Program-made: the position numbers and the translations under genes
Part shown: in pieces, positions 50,172 through 60,213 of the stretch
Position numbering within the stretch: the first letter of the stretch is position 1
Layout of the letters: each line of letters begins with the position of its first letter
Notes under the pieces: generated by a model
The model's database searches: none
The model's input: only the letters and a program-made list of their open reading frames with translations
What the model was told of the DNA's origin: nothing
Assembly (NCBI GenBank): GCA_014055465.1
Contig: WIAF01000007.1
Span: forward strand, 124,001 to 188,000
Direction: 5' to 3'
DNA: 64,000 nt
Source of the DNA: Nitrospira sp. CR1.1
GTDB taxonomy: Bacteria; Nitrospirota; Nitrospiria; Nitrospirales; Nitrospiraceae

Positions 50172-53153
50172 ATGCCTCTCGACCCTGCCCTGCTTGAACC
50201 CCGTATTCGCGCGATTGGCGAGGACTTGGCCCGCCGTTCCAGCGGATTGTCGCCCGGTCTGTTCGATTCCCGCTGGTGGTCGCAGGCGGCGATCAACCTG
50301 GCCATGAAAGATCCTGCCTTCAAGGCGCAGCTGTTTCGCTTCATTGATGTGTTGCCGTCGCTGAAGGGTGATGCGCAGGTTGTGCGGTTGGCTGAAGAAT
50401 ATTTCGGCGACATGAGCGGGCATCTCTTCGGTGCACAGTGGGGACTTAAGGCACTCGCGTCCACGAAGCTCGGCGCATCGCTCAGCGGGAAGGCCATCCG
50501 GCATCAGGTGGAGCAGATGGCGACCAGCTTCATTGCCGGGGCGTCCATCGAGCAGGCGGTGCCGGCGCTGCGCCGATTGTGGGGCGAGGGGCGGGCCTTT
50601 TCGGTGGATTTGCTCGGCGAAGCGAGTGTGAACGAACGGGAGGCGGATGCCTATCGGGATCGCTGCCTGGCAGCCCTGCGGATCCTCGGTGACGTCTGCC
50701 CGGCCTGGTCCCCCTCGCCGTTGCTTGAGCGCGATCATCTCGGCCCGCTTCCCCGTGTCCAGTTGTCGATTAAAATTTCGGCCCTCTATTCGCAACTCGA
50801 TCCCATCGATCCCGAGCGCAGCTATCGTGCCGTTGCGGCTCGCCTGCGGCCGCTCTTGAATGTCGCGGGCACACTCCCCGCCTCCATCATCTTCGATATG
50901 GAACAGGCGGAGACGAAGGATCTGATTCTTTCCATCTTCATGCGCCTCTTTGAGGAGGAACCGTATCGCACGTTCCCCCATGCAGGGATCGCGCTGCAGG
51001 CCTACCGCACCGACACCGGGGATGATGTGCAGCGCTTGCTGGCCTGGACGAAAACTCGGCAGGCGCCGATGACGATTCGCCTGGTGAAGGGCGCCTACTG
51101 GGATTCCGACGCGATCCGGTATCGCCAGCGCGGATGGTCGATGCCGCTCTTCGAACAGAAGTCCCGGACCGACGTGAATTATGAATCGCTGGTTCGTCTG
51201 TTGCTGGAGCAATCGCATCTCATCAGGCCGGCGTTTGGCACGCACAATCTGCGGAGCCTGGCCGTGATCGAGGCGGTGGCGGAAGCGCTCAGCCTGCCCC
51301 AGGCGGCCTGGGAATATCAGATGATCTACGGCATGGCAGAACCGTTTCAGCATGCGATGAGTGATCGGGGTCGCCGTCTCCGGCTCTATTCGCCGGTCGG
51401 TGAACTCTTGCCCGGCATGGCCTATCTCGTCCGTCGGCTGTTGGAGAACACGTCCAATGAATCGTTCTTGCGGAAAGAATACGTGGAGTCGCAGCCGCTG
51501 TCGTTGTTGTTGTCCCCGCCTGATGGCACCCTGTACCAGTCCGCAGGCTCCCCGCCTGTTGATCAACATTCCTCCCCCTCCGCCTCATCTACCGAATTTG
51601 TGAACGAACCGGTCGCGGATTTTTCGCGTGCACCCGTCCGTACCGCCATGGCCGATGCGATCGAGCGGCGCCGCAGGCAATTGGGACAACGACTCGACAT
51701 ATCGAAGCTGGCCGTCCATCTTCCGACAGGGTCCGATCTGTCGACGCATAATCCGGGTCAGCCGGATCAACTCATAGCGGTGGTGCAGAGTTATCAGCCC
51801 GCCGATGTCGCGGCGTTGACGAAGATTGCCGAGGCTGCTGAAGAGGCCTGGAGTAGACGGCCGGTTGCTGACCGTGTCGCGGTGATGCGGAAGGCTGCCG
51901 CCCTGATGCGGGAGGAACGGTGGGATCTGGCCGCGTGGGAAGTGTTCGAGGAAGGCAAACCCTGGCGGGAGGCCGACGGTGATGTCGCGGAGTCGATCGA
52001 TTTTCTGGAATATTATGCCGGGGAAATGGCGCGGCTCGATCCCCCGCCCCGCTTGGGCCGGTATCCGGGTGAATCAAACGAGGTGTGCTGGAGCTCGCGT
52101 GGGGTGACGGTAGTGATTGCGCCATGGAACTTCCCCCTGGCGATTCCGACCGGCATGGTGGCTGCGGCCTTGGTTGCGGGCAATCCGGTGTTATTCAAGC
52201 CCTCTGAGCGGGCTTCTGCCGTGGGGTATCAACTGGCGCGTATCATGTTGGACGCCGGGGTGCCGAAAGGGTTGTTGCAATATGTTCCGGGCGGGCCTGA
52301 AGTCGGGCGCGAGTTGGTGGCCTCTGCTGCGGTGAGAACCATTGCCTTTACCGGATCGAAAGACGTGGGCTTGGGCATCATGCAGGCCGCTGCGGTTCAG
52401 CAGCCGGGACAACGTTTCGTGAAGCGGGTTATCGCCGAGATGGGCGGGAAAAATGCCATCGTCGTTGATGAGACGGCGGATCTGGATGAAGCCGTGACAG
52501 GCGTGGTGCAATCGTTCACCGGCTATGCGGGACAGAAATGTTCCGCCTGCTCGCGCGTGATTGTGACGGACTCGATTCACGATGCGTTTCTCGAACGGCT
52601 GACCGATGCCGTGATGAGTCTCCGCATCGGCACGGCTGACGATCCCGCGACTCAAGTCGGCCCGGTCATTGATGCGCGCGCGAAACAACGTATTCTGGAG
52701 TATCTCGAGTTCGGGCGGCGGGAAGGGCGGGTGCTGGTGGACCGGTCGGCGGAAGGGCCTGGATACTCGGTCGGCCCCGTGGTGATCGCGGACATTGATC
52801 CTGCGCACCGGATGGCACAGGAGGAAATTTTTGGTCCGATTCTAGCCGTGCTGCGTGTCGCCTCGTTTGAGCAGGCGCTGGAATGCGCCAACGGCACCGC
52901 TTACGCGCTGACCGGCGGACTCTATTCGCGCAGTCCCCGGCACATCGCGCGCGCGCGCGAGGCGTTTGATGTCGGGAATCTGTACATCAACCGTCCGATT
53001 ACCGGAGCCCTGGTCGGGCGCCAGCCATTCGGCGGACACCGGTTATCGGGCGTAGGCGCGAAGGCCGGGGGCGAAGAGTACCTGAAACAATTTCTGGTTG
53101 CCCGCGTCGTCAGCGAGCAAACCCTCCGGCGCGGGTTCGTGCCGACCCTGTAG
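50172..53153 (+). CDS. putA: Bifunctional proline dehydrogenase / delta-1-pyrroline-5-carboxylate dehydrogenase
   Basis: It oxidises proline to glutamate in two steps with FAD and NAD+. 993 residues. The N-terminal proline dehydrogenase barrel (to about 480) shows SIKISALYSQLDP, RLVKGAYWDSD and TNESF-type late motifs. The aldehyde dehydrogenase (about 500-990) shows PWNFPLAIP, the catalytic Glu in EMGGKNAIVV and the catalytic Cys in GYAGQKCSACSR. No N-terminal DNA-binding domain is present, so it is not the repressor form. Its end overlaps the convergent gene by 111 nt. Confidence 0.95.
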   Translation: MPLDPALLEPRIRAIGEDLARRSSGLSPGLFDSRWWSQAAINLAMKDPAFKAQLFRFIDVLPSLKGDAQVVRLAEEYFGDMSGHLFGAQWGLKALASTKLGASLSGKAIRHQVEQMATSFIAGASIEQAVPALRRLWGEGRAFSVDLLGEASVNEREADAYRDRCLAALRILGDVCPAWSPSPLLERDHLGPLPRVQLSIKISALYSQLDPIDPERSYRAVAARLRPLLNVAGTLPASIIFDMEQAETKDLILSIFMRLFEEEPYRTFPHAGIALQAYRTDTGDDVQRLLAWTKTRQAPMTIRLVKGAYWDSDAIRYRQRGWSMPLFEQKSRTDVNYESLVRLLLEQSHLIRPAFGTHNLRSLAVIEAVAEALSLPQAAWEYQMIYGMAEPFQHAMSDRGRRLRLYSPVGELLPGMAYLVRRLLENTSNESFLRKEYVESQPLSLLLSPPDGTLYQSAGSPPVDQHSSPSASSTEFVNEPVADFSRAPVRTAMADAIERRRRQLGQRLDISKLAVHLPTGSDLSTHNPGQPDQLIAVVQSYQPADVAALTKIAEAAEEAWSRRPVADRVAVMRKAAALMREERWDLAAWEVFEEGKPWREADGDVAESIDFLEYYAGEMARLDPPPRLGRYPGESNEVCWSSRGVTVVIAPWNFPLAIPTGMVAAALVAGNPVLFKPSERASAVGYQLARIMLDAGVPKGLLQYVPGGPEVGRELVASAAVRTIAFTGSKDVGLGIMQAAAVQQPGQRFVKRVIAEMGGKNAIVVDETADLDEAVTGVVQSFTGYAGQKCSACSRVIVTDSIHDAFLERLTDAVMSLRIGTADDPATQVGPVIDARAKQRILEYLEFGRREGRVLVDRSAEGPGYSVGPVVIADIDPAHRMAQEEIFGPILAVLRVASFEQALECANGTAYALTGGLYSRSPRHIARAREAFDVGNLYINRPITGALVGRQPFGGHRLSGVGAKAGGEEYLKQFLVARVVSEQTLRRGFVPTL

Positions 53154-53948
53154 GCCCGGCGCCGACTTCACGCTGACTTCTTCGAGTTCTTCCGTGATGT
53201 CGGTGATGTTTCCGCGGTCGTCCTTGAGCGCGGCCAGTTCCTGTCGTTCGATATACTTCACCAGCCCCACGCCTTTGGCAAACCAGGCCGTCATCACATC
53301 CGTGCCCACCGCGGTTCGCTCAACAGAGGAGAGCCGGATCTTCAGCGTCATCCTCGCCTCCACGCGCACCGCATCGGGATAAGTTCCTGCCGGAACGGTG
53401 ATCGATTCCCGGCCCACCACCGTTGAAAGCCCTTCGACGTCCACATGTTCGTTGGTTCCGTCCCCGTCGATATCGCTGCCGAAGTCGATATCGGTGCGGT
53501 TGAACTGTTGAAACGATTGTGCCACCTTCATCGGGAACCGAATGATCTGGTACGGCGTCAATTGCTTCTCCAGCGGCGTGCCCGGTTCGGACCCGTAGTA
53601 GACCACGCCGGCGGCGTCGCGCCGGTAAAAACTATCGGAAGGACCGTGGTTGCCGGGATTGGTATCGTGAAAGACGGTGACGACCAGGCCGCCCTTCAAG
53701 GTGCGGGTGCCGGTGACCGAAGACACGTTGCTGAAATACTTATTCTCGATCGTCTGCAGCGGCCCTTCAGAAATCTGCCCGCGATATTGCCAACGTGTGC
53801 CGACGGTGTCCGGAAAGTAATCTGCGGATTGGGCGATGGCCTGCCCTGCGTCGGCGGCCGAGGCCCGGTCCTGTTCAAGAAGAATGGCCGCGGATCCGAA
53901 AATGCCTACTGCGATCAGGGTCGAGCGAACCAGGTTCTGAACAATCAC
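53043..53948 (-). CDS. Exported protein of unknown function
   Basis: 301 residues from a GTG with GGAGG 6 nt upstream. A signal peptide (LIAVGIFGSAAILL) is followed by a beta-rich mature protein with YFPDTVGTRWQYRGQISEGP near the start, the acidic DFGSDIDGDGTNEHVDVEG segment (calcium-site-like) and a late TAWFAKGVGLVKYIE. The pattern resembles periplasmic or lipoprotein families with a TapB/DUF3108-like core. The last 37 codons overlap the end of putA on the other strand. Confidence 0.7.
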   Translation of the reverse strand: MIVQNLVRSTLIAVGIFGSAAILLEQDRASAADAGQAIAQSADYFPDTVGTRWQYRGQISEGPLQTIENKYFSNVSSVTGTRTLKGGLVVTVFHDTNPGNHGPSDSFYRRDAAGVVYYGSEPGTPLEKQLTPYQIIRFPMKVAQSFQQFNRTDIDFGSDIDGDGTNEHVDVEGLSTVVGRESITVPAGTYPDAVRVEARMTLKIRLSSVERTAVGTDVMTAWFAKGVGLVKYIERQELAALKDDRGNITDITEELEEVSVKSAPGLQGRHEPAPEGLLADDAGNQKLFQVLFAPGLRAYAR

Positions 53949-54053
53949 AGCGATCCTCCAGTCAAAAAAATACGGTACCATACCGGAACTGCCGCGGCAA
54001 GCCGGCTCCTGCCGCCTTGCCTTCTCTCTGTGCTGCTCGCATAATCGCTCGCC

Positions 54054-54812
54054 GTGAAACTTGAACCACAGTTCCCCCGTTCTTCTACTCGCGAACCCCG
54101 GACGGTGTTAGTCACCGGCGGGTCCGGCGGGATCGGCCGCGGCCTGTGCCTTGCCTTCGCCCGCGCTGGATTTTGGGTCGGCGTGCACTATTGCCGTCAC
54201 AAGGAGGCAGCCGAGGAGACATTACGCCAGCTCTCCGTCGATGGGGCAGAAGGCGCCGTGTATCAGGCGGACATACGGTCACGTCAGGACATTCAGGCGA
54301 TGATCGATGCTGTGTTGGATCGGCAGGGCCGCCTCGACGTGCTGTTGTGCAATGCCGGCGTCGCGTCTAGCCATCTCGTGGTGCGTTGTCCGGAAGACGA
54401 ATGGCAGCGCATGATCGACACGAACCTCACGGGAACCTATCGGTGCCTGACGGCTGCGGCCCCGGTAATGATGAAGCAGGGCGGCGGATCCATGATCGTG
54501 ATCGGGTCCTATGCCGGATGGCATGGGACGAGCGGCCAGGCTGCCTATGCGGCCTCCAAGGCCGGCCTTGTGGGGCTCGTGCAGACCGCTGCCCGCGAAT
54601 GGGGGCCGTACCATATCCGGGTGAATCTGGTCTGCCCGGGTTGGCAACCGACCGCATTGGCCGGTGATGCATTTCCTTCCTCCGGCCAGTTGAGCGACCA
54701 TGTGCTGGGACAGATCTCGAATCTGGAGGATGTGAGCCGAACAATCTGCCACCTTGCTCAAATGCCCGGCTTGTCGGGACAGATCATGAACCTGGACAGC
54801 CGGATCCTCTAA
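54054..54812 (+). CDS. Short-chain dehydrogenase/reductase, FabG-like
   Basis: 252 residues with a Rossmann fold: TGGSGGIGRGLCLAFARAG for the cofactor (the loop suits NADPH or NADH), LCNAGVAS, and the catalytic Ser (VIGSYAGWHG) and YAASK. It resembles 3-oxoacyl-ACP reductases. It ends 31 bp upstream of bioD on the same strand, so it might supply or modify the pimeloyl chain for biotin, but this is only context. GTG start. Confidence 0.88.
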   Translation: MKLEPQFPRSSTREPRTVLVTGGSGGIGRGLCLAFARAGFWVGVHYCRHKEAAEETLRQLSVDGAEGAVYQADIRSRQDIQAMIDAVLDRQGRLDVLLCNAGVASSHLVVRCPEDEWQRMIDTNLTGTYRCLTAAAPVMMKQGGGSMIVIGSYAGWHGTSGQAAYAASKAGLVGLVQTAAREWGPYHIRVNLVCPGWQPTALAGDAFPSSGQLSDHVLGQISNLEDVSRTICHLAQMPGLSGQIMNLDSRIL

Positions 54813-54843
54813 TCGATACCTGGGCGCTGGAGACGAAACAGGA

Positions 54844-55590
54844 ATGACGAACAGGGCGGGCGTGTTCATGACGGGTACCGACACGGCGGTCGGTAAGACG
54901 CTCGTGTCCGCGGCGCTGGTCCGTAGGCTCGTGCAGTTGGGCCGCCAGGTCGGCGTGATGAAGCCGGTCGAAACCGGCGTGGATTTTGTCCAGCCGGATC
55001 ACAGCGACGCCGCTCGACTGATGGCGGCTGCGCGGGTACGGGACTCTCTCGACCTTGTGTCGCCCTATCGTTTTCCCGCGCCATTGGCCCCCTGGTCTGC
55101 GGCTTCAGCGGAACGGCGGGTACTTGATGTCAGTGAAATTGCTCGACGGTACGATCAGCTGGCCCTGCGGTATCCTTGCGTCGTCGTGGAAGGAGCCGGC
55201 GGCCTCCTTGTGCCGATGGGCAGCGAATGGGATATGAGTGATCTGATCGGCCGTCTCGGGCTTCCCGTCGTGTTGGTTGGACGGGTTGGTCTTGGTGGAA
55301 TCAATCACGCGCTGCTCACGCTGGAAGCGCTGGAGCGACGCCGAATCCGGGTTCTGGCTCTGCTCTTGAATGAGACGGCGCCTGCGACCACTCCTATTGA
55401 AGAAGCGCAAAGTGCATCAACCGTGGCGCTATTGAAAACGCGAGTTGCGGTTCCATTGCTGGGACCGTTGCCCTATCAACCGCAATTGGATGGTCTGTGG
55501 AACAAAACCGTCGAGCACTTGGCCGGGAGCCGTCCGATCAGTGAGCTGGCCGAGCTGGTGTGGAAGGCGGTTGCTGAAAGCTCCGGATAG
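54844..55590 (+). CDS. bioD: Dethiobiotin synthetase
   Basis: It closes the ureido ring of biotin using ATP and CO2. 248 residues with P-loop GTDTAVGKTLVSAALVRRL, the substrate motif MKPVETGVD, VVEGAGGLLVPMGSEWDM and NHALLTLEALERRRI. Other biotin genes are outside the window, although the biotin-dependent accB and accC follow on the opposite strand. The last 53 nt overlap the convergent thiE gene. Confidence 0.92.
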   Translation: MTNRAGVFMTGTDTAVGKTLVSAALVRRLVQLGRQVGVMKPVETGVDFVQPDHSDAARLMAAARVRDSLDLVSPYRFPAPLAPWSAASAERRVLDVSEIARRYDQLALRYPCVVVEGAGGLLVPMGSEWDMSDLIGRLGLPVVLVGRVGLGGINHALLTLEALERRRIRVLALLLNETAPATTPIEEAQSASTVALLKTRVAVPLLGPLPYQPQLDGLWNKTVEHLAGSRPISELAELVWKAVAESSG

Positions 55591-56161
55591 CTGCCTCAAG
55601 GTCCGCGGCTGTGAGAATTGCGGAGATCACCGCCACCCCGTCTGCCCCTGCCGTCATGATGTCCGTGACATGCTGAGAAGTAATACCGCCGATGGCGAAC
55701 ATCGGCAAGGTGGTGAGTGCGCGGGCTGCGCGTAATCCCTTAAGCCCTACAACCGGGTCGTGATCGGTTTTGGTGGCCGTGCTGAAGATCGGTCCAAAGC
55801 CGATATAGTCCGGTTGCAGCCCCACCGCTTCACTCGCTTGCTCCGGAGTATGGGTCGAGAGCCCGATGATTTTCTCTGGTCCCAAGAGTCGCCGCGCATC
55901 GGCCAGCGGGAGATCCTCCTGTCCCAGGTGCACCCCGTCTGCTTGAACCGCCAATGCCAGGTCGCAACGATCGTTGATGATCAGCGTCGCCCCGACCTCC
56001 GTCGCCGCCTGACGTAGTGCGAGCGCCAGCGCGTAGGCTTCTTTCATTGTCGCCTGTTTGTCGCGGTATTGAAACAGGTGCACTCCCGCTGCCGCGGCGA
56101 CCCGCAGCACATCAGTGAGCGGGCGCTCAGGACGCACGGTCGGATCAAGGATGAGATACAG
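55538..56161 (-). CDS. thiE: Thiamine-phosphate synthase, unusual start
   Basis: It couples the pyrimidine and thiazole halves of thiamine. The TIM-barrel motifs are clear: LFQYRDKQAT, INDRCDLALAVQADGVHLGQ, IGLSTHTPEQA and the phosphate-binding IGGITSQHV. The first GTG (56137) would begin at MRPERPLTD and lose the first beta strand, whose sequence NGLYLILDPTV is encoded just upstream in the same frame. No ATG, GTG or TTG exists between the accC stop and 56137, so translation may begin at CTG 56161, given here, or another non-standard codon. Confidence 0.85.
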   Translation of the reverse strand: MYLILDPTVRPERPLTDVLRVAAAAGVHLFQYRDKQATMKEAYALALALRQAATEVGATLIINDRCDLALAVQADGVHLGQEDLPLADARRLLGPEKIIGLSTHTPEQASEAVGLQPDYIGFGPIFSTATKTDHDPVVGLKGLRAARALTTLPMFAIGGITSQHVTDIMTAGADGVAVISAILTAADLEAAIRSFQQPPSTPARPAH

Positions 56162-56224
56162 CCCGTTGAGAGAAGATTGTCGAGCGGACTGAGACGTGGC
56201 GCGCTCCCTGGTATCGTCGATTGG

Positions 56225-57574
56225 TTACGCAGACTGGCCGGCGAGAAAGCGGTCGAGGAATGTTGTGGAGACATGCCCCTTCTGAAAATCAGGATCGTTG
56301 AAAATCTTTCGGTGGAGCGGGATCGTGGTTTTAATGCCCTCGATGACGAACTCGTCCAGCGCCCGGCGCATACGGGCCATCGCTTCCTGCCGGTCGCGTC
56401 CGTGGGTAATCAATTTGGCGATCAAGGAGTCGTAGTACGGCACCACGACAGCGTTTGGCTCCATCGCTGAGTCGACGCGGATGCCCATACCGCCGGGGGC
56501 GGAATATTTAGTGATTTGGCCCGGGCAGGGAGTGAATTTTTCCGGGTCTTCGGCGTTGATCCGGCATTCGAAACTGTGCCCGGTCAGCTTAATGTCCGGT
56601 TGCTTGAACGAAAGCGGCAGTCCCGCCGCGATACGGATTTGTTCTTTCACGAGATCGATGCCGGTCACCATTTCCGTGATCGGGTGTTCGACCTGGATGC
56701 GCGTGTTCACTTCCATGAAGAAGAAGTTCCGGTCCTTGTCGAGCAGAAACTCCACTGTGCCAACATTGCAGTAGCGAATGGCTTTGACGGCCTCGACCGC
56801 CGTCCGGCCGATCTCGCGCCGCAGCCGTTCGTCGATGGCCGGGGACGGGGTTTCTTCGACGAGTTTCTGGTGGCGCCGCTGGATCGAGCAGTCACGCTCG
56901 CCGAGATGGACGACATGGCCGCGGTTGTCCGCGACGATCTGCACTTCGATATGCCGGGGTTCGAGAAAATACCGTTCGAGGTAGACGCCGTCATGGCCGA
57001 AGGTGGACTTGGCTTCCGCCTGCGCCGCCTGAAAGGCCCTGGTCAATTCTTCCGGCTTATTCACCACGCGCATGCCGCGTCCGCCGCCCCCAGCGGAGGC
57101 TTTGATGATCACGGGGAAGCCGATGATTTTGGCGGCCTCCTGTGCATCCTGTTCGCTCCGGAGTTCGCCTGGACTGCCGGGCGTGACCGGGAGGCCTTTC
57201 CTCGCCACGACTTCACGCGCTTTGGACTTGTCGCCCATCAGGGCGATGTGTTCGGACGTGGGGCCGATGAACTTGACGCCGATCGATTCGCAGACTTCGG
57301 CAAAGTGCGCGTTTTCGGAAAGAAATCCATAGCCGGGATGAATGGCGTCGGCGCCGGTCACTTCGGCGGCGCTGAGGACATTGGGAATGTTGCGATAGCT
57401 GAGGGCGGCTTCGGGCGGGCCGACGCAGACATGTTCGTCCGCCGCCCGTACGTGCAGACTGGCGGCATCGGCCTCGGAATGAATCGCCACGGTCTTGATG
57501 CCGAGCTCTTTACAGGCCCGGATGACCCGAAGGGCGATCTCTCCGCGATTGGCAACCAATACTTTTTTAAACAC
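56225..57574 (-). CDS. accC: Biotin carboxylase subunit of acetyl-CoA carboxylase
   Basis: It carboxylates the biotin on AccB using ATP and bicarbonate, the first step of fatty acid synthesis. 449 residues. N-terminal [20 protein letters not shown], the ATP-grasp [25 protein letters not shown], the catalytic [13 protein letters not shown] and the C-terminal [16 protein letters not shown] are all present. It is separated from accB by 179 bp, which hold nothing I can name, and its stop is in frame with thiE. Confidence 0.96.
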   Translation of the reverse strand: MFKKVLVANRGEIALRVIRACKELGIKTVAIHSEADAASLHVRAADEHVCVGPPEAALSYRNIPNVLSAAEVTGADAIHPGYGFLSENAHFAEVCESIGVKFIGPTSEHIALMGDKSKAREVVARKGLPVTPGSPGELRSEQDAQEAAKIIGFPVIIKASAGGGGRGMRVVNKPEELTRAFQAAQAEAKSTFGHDGVYLERYFLEPRHIEVQIVADNRGHVVHLGERDCSIQRRHQKLVEETPSPAIDERLRREIGRTAVEAVKAIRYCNVGTVEFLLDKDRNFFFMEVNTRIQVEHPITEMVTGIDLVKEQIRIAAGLPLSFKQPDIKLTGHSFECRINAEDPEKFTPCPGQITKYSAPGGMGIRVDSAMEPNAVVVPYYDSLIAKLITHGRDRQEAMARMRRALDEFVIEGIKTTIPLHRKIFNDPDFQKGHVSTTFLDRFLAGQSA

Positions 57575-57753
57575 GAGATACTCCGATGCGCATCTTGCTG
57601 TGCGTCTACCTTATGCTGCCGCTGTCCGTCGCGCTCGTTCAGCTTTCGAGAAGGCCGTTGCCAGTGGGCATTCGCCGGTCGCAGATGGAATGGGCTTCAT
57701 GAGGCTGGTGAGTCCAGGACGGGTCTCGTCACGAATCCCCATGACCTCTGCGG

Positions 57754-58332
57754 CTAGGGCGTGGCGCTGGGATCTATCAAGAAGAGTGGTTGTCCATACT
57801 CGACGGGCTTGGTGCTCTCCGCCAGAATTTTGGTGATGCGTCCGTCGGCCTCGGACTCAATTTCATTCATGAGCTTCATGGCTTCGACGATGCACAAGAC
57901 CTGGCCCTTCTTCACATAGTCGCCTTCCTCCACATATGGGTCGGCGTCGGGCGAGGGCGACCGGTAGAAGGTGCCGACGATCGGTGATGTAATCGTCACC
58001 TGGCCGTCTGTTTCTGCCGAGGGGCGAGTTTGCGGCGCCGGCGCCGCGCCGGGCGCCGCCGATTGGTTGTGGACGGTTTCCACGGTGTGCGTCGTTGTGG
58101 CGCGCGCGGCCGGCTCATGCCGGATCCGGATGCGCATGCCGCTGCGCTCGATTTCCAATTCGGTCAGATGATTTCGCTTCAGAAGATCGGCCAGTTGCTG
58201 AATCTGCGCGGCCTGGTCAGGATTCAAGATCGTCTCGTCGGCTGCAGACGTTCGTGGCGCAAAGGCGCTCGGCAGCACAATGGTTTTCCCGGCAGTGCCG
58301 CCTTTTCCGGTCTTCTTACGTGATGAGCTCAA
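57754..58332 (-). CDS. accB: Biotin carboxyl carrier protein
   Basis: 192 residues. A Lys/Ser-rich start, then a helical domain ([20 protein letters not shown]), a Pro/Ala linker and the C-terminal biotinyl domain. The biotin-accepting Lys is in VEAMKLMNE, and the thumb region is shown by [20 protein letters not shown]. The start codon is TTG, overlapping the efp stop (TTGA). It precedes accC in the same operon. Confidence 0.93.
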   Translation of the reverse strand: MSSSRKKTGKGGTAGKTIVLPSAFAPRTSAADETILNPDQAAQIQQLADLLKRNHLTELEIERSGMRIRIRHEPAARATTTHTVETVHNQSAAPGAAPAPQTRPSAETDGQVTITSPIVGTFYRSPSPDADPYVEEGDYVKKGQVLCIVEAMKLMNEIESEADGRITKILAESTKPVEYGQPLFLIDPSATP

Positions 58333-58889
58333 CGCACGCGCTCCACAAATTCACGGGTTCTGGTATCGATACGAATGACTTCCCCGATTTCCAGGTAGAG
58401 GGGCACCTTGATCGTGGCGCCTGTTTCCACGGTGACCGGTTTGCTGCCGCCGGAGGCCGTATCGCCTCGCACACCCGGTTCGCCGTCCACGACCTTCAGT
58501 TCTATGAAATTCGGCAAGACGACGGTAATCGGCTTGTGCTCATAGATAAGGATCTTCGCGATCATGTTCTCTTTGAGCAGATCGGCATTGCTGCCCAACT
58601 GACTCTTCTCATACGTCGACTGCTCGTACGTGTCCGTATCCATGAAGGTATAGGAATCGTTCGTGGCATAGAGGAACTGCATGTCGCATTCTTCGATCTC
58701 GGGCGTGTCGAATTTTTCCCCGGAGCGGAAGGTTCGGTCGAGCACGTTGCCTGAAAGATAGCTTTTCAGCTTCGTCCGCACGAATGCTCCGCCCTTGCCG
58801 GGTTTGACGTGTTGAAATTCTACGATATAAAAGGGTTGTCCCTCTACCATTAACGGGCTGCCGTTCCGAAACTCTGCGGTCGAAATCAC
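58329..58889 (-). CDS. efp: Translation elongation factor P
   Basis: EF-P relieves ribosomes stalled at proline runs. 186 residues in three beta-barrel domains. The tip loop [13 protein letters not shown] holds K32 at the position modified in other bacteria. The C-terminal signature [20 protein letters not shown] is intact. No modification enzyme (EpmA, EarP or YmfI type) is seen nearby. It lies between aroQ and accB and overlaps accB by 4 nt. Confidence 0.96.
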   Translation of the reverse strand: MISTAEFRNGSPLMVEGQPFYIVEFQHVKPGKGGAFVRTKLKSYLSGNVLDRTFRSGEKFDTPEIEECDMQFLYATNDSYTFMDTDTYEQSTYEKSQLGSNADLLKENMIAKILIYEHKPITVVLPNFIELKVVDGEPGVRGDTASGGSKPVTVETGATIKVPLYLEIGEVIRIDTRTREFVERVR

Positions 58890-58914
58890 AACAACTCTCC
58901 TTGGTGCAACAAGT

Positions 58915-59412
58915 TCAACGGCGCAAGGCCGCGGGTTTTTTTCTCACGTCTGCTCGTCTGCGCGAGGGGGTGCGTCTGGCTCCCAGATGTGCGGCCAATG
59001 CTTCCAGCGCCAGCAGGTATCCGGTCGGGCCGAAACCGGCAATCTGTCCCAGGGCGACACCGGCGATGAAGGAGTGATGGCGAAACTCCTCCCGCTGATG
59101 AATGTTCGACAGATGGACTTCGACCGTCGGCAAGGCGACGGCGGCAATCGCATCACGTATCGCAATGCTGGTATGCGTATAGGCGGCCGGATTGATGATG
59201 ATCCCGTCGAAATGTCCTCTGGCGTTTTGAATCCAGGTGACCAGTTCCCCTTCCATATTGGACTGCTTGGTCTGCACCGCAATCCCGAGTTCACCGCTCC
59301 GGCGGGTAATAGACTGATCGATGTCGGGTAACGACATCTGCCCATAAAGGGAGGGTTCCCTCGTCCCCAGGAGATTGAGATTGGGACCATGAAGCACCAG
59401 TAGCCGCACCAT
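58915..59412 (-). CDS. aroQ: 3-dehydroquinate dehydratase, type II
   Basis: Third step of the shikimate pathway. 165 residues, slightly longer than usual because of a basic C-terminal tail. Motifs: [20 protein letters not shown] (with the catalytic loop Arg and Tyr), [16 protein letters not shown] (catalytic His), [18 protein letters not shown] and [15 protein letters not shown]. It is 25 bp upstream of efp. Confidence 0.95.
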   Translation of the reverse strand: MVRLLVLHGPNLNLLGTREPSLYGQMSLPDIDQSITRRSGELGIAVQTKQSNMEGELVTWIQNARGHFDGIIINPAAYTHTSIAIRDAIAAVALPTVEVHLSNIHQREEFRHHSFIAGVALGQIAGFGPTGYLLALEALAAHLGARRTPSRRRADVRKKPAALRR

Positions 59413-59517
59413 GTGTCTGTCGCGCGCCTCGGTTAGCAGTAGGCTGCAAATGGATAGGGATGCCAGCAGCGCGGCATTCTAACAGGCTGTCAGGGGTGGG
59501 TCAAACGCTGAAACGGA

Positions 59518-60210
59518 CTAGCGTCGGCTCGCGTCGGCATGCCGTTTGGCCTGAATGGTGCCGAGCCAGGTTTCAAGGCGCGCGATAGCGGCGGCATGTT
59601 GAACGGCGGGAGGTGCAGGGACCGGGTCATGAAGGGGTTCACCAGTCGGCATGGTGGGCAACGCCACCTCCGACAGCGCGGACTGGGCAGCCGACACGGC
59701 GGGATTAGCCGCAGGAGGCTTGTCGGCGGTTGGTTCTGTGGCGTTGCGTTTCTTGTCGCGTTTCGCTGGCGGCGGATCGTTCGGCGCGCCAGTGACGTGT
59801 CGCTTGAATGCCAGCGCTTCTTCGTCGAAGGGGTTGGCGTTGAGGATGGCTGCGCAGGAACGGAGCGCCAGTTCAGCCTGTCCCTCCGTGTCGTAGAGCT
59901 TGGCGAGGATGCGGTGCGCGCGAAGATTGTCGGGGCGTTGCTTGACGACGTCTTCGAGAATGGCCTTCGCTTTTGCTGAGTGGCCCAGTTGATCGTAGAC
60001 CCTGCCCAGCGCAGCCATGGCTGTTACGAACCCCGGATAGACCTTCAGGCCATCCTCGAGCACGGCTGCGGCTTCCTGCCACATGTCGGCTTTGATGTAT
60101 TCGTCTGCGAGAGGAAGGAAGTCTTTGGAGCGGGGATCCTTGGCCACTGCCGTTGCCAAACGGTCGATCTCGGCGGCGATACTGGGGGCGATACGGTGCG
60201 GTGACGACAC
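59518..60210 (-). CDS. Tetratricopeptide-repeat protein
   Basis: 230 residues. Three to four TPR units occupy about residues 10-130 (AAVLEDGLKVYPGFVTAMAA, LGRVYDQLGHSAKAKAILED, RAHRILAKLYDTEGQAELAL). The C-terminal half is Pro/Ala/Lys-rich and ends in an Ala/Thr-rich helix. No signal peptide. It begins 3 bp after coaBC and may mediate protein contacts; the partner is unknown. Confidence 0.85.
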   Translation of the reverse strand: MSSPHRIAPSIAAEIDRLATAVAKDPRSKDFLPLADEYIKADMWQEAAAVLEDGLKVYPGFVTAMAALGRVYDQLGHSAKAKAILEDVVKQRPDNLRAHRILAKLYDTEGQAELALRSCAAILNANPFDEEALAFKRHVTGAPNDPPPAKRDKKRNATEPTADKPPAANPAVSAAQSALSEVALPTMPTGEPLHDPVPAPPAVQHAAAIARLETWLGTIQAKRHADASRR

Positions 60211-60213
60211 GTG

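Noticed and set aside
50031-51569. Open frame of 512 codons opposite putA
   Set aside because: Proline dehydrogenase motifs lie on the other strand; the antisense product has no signal or domain.
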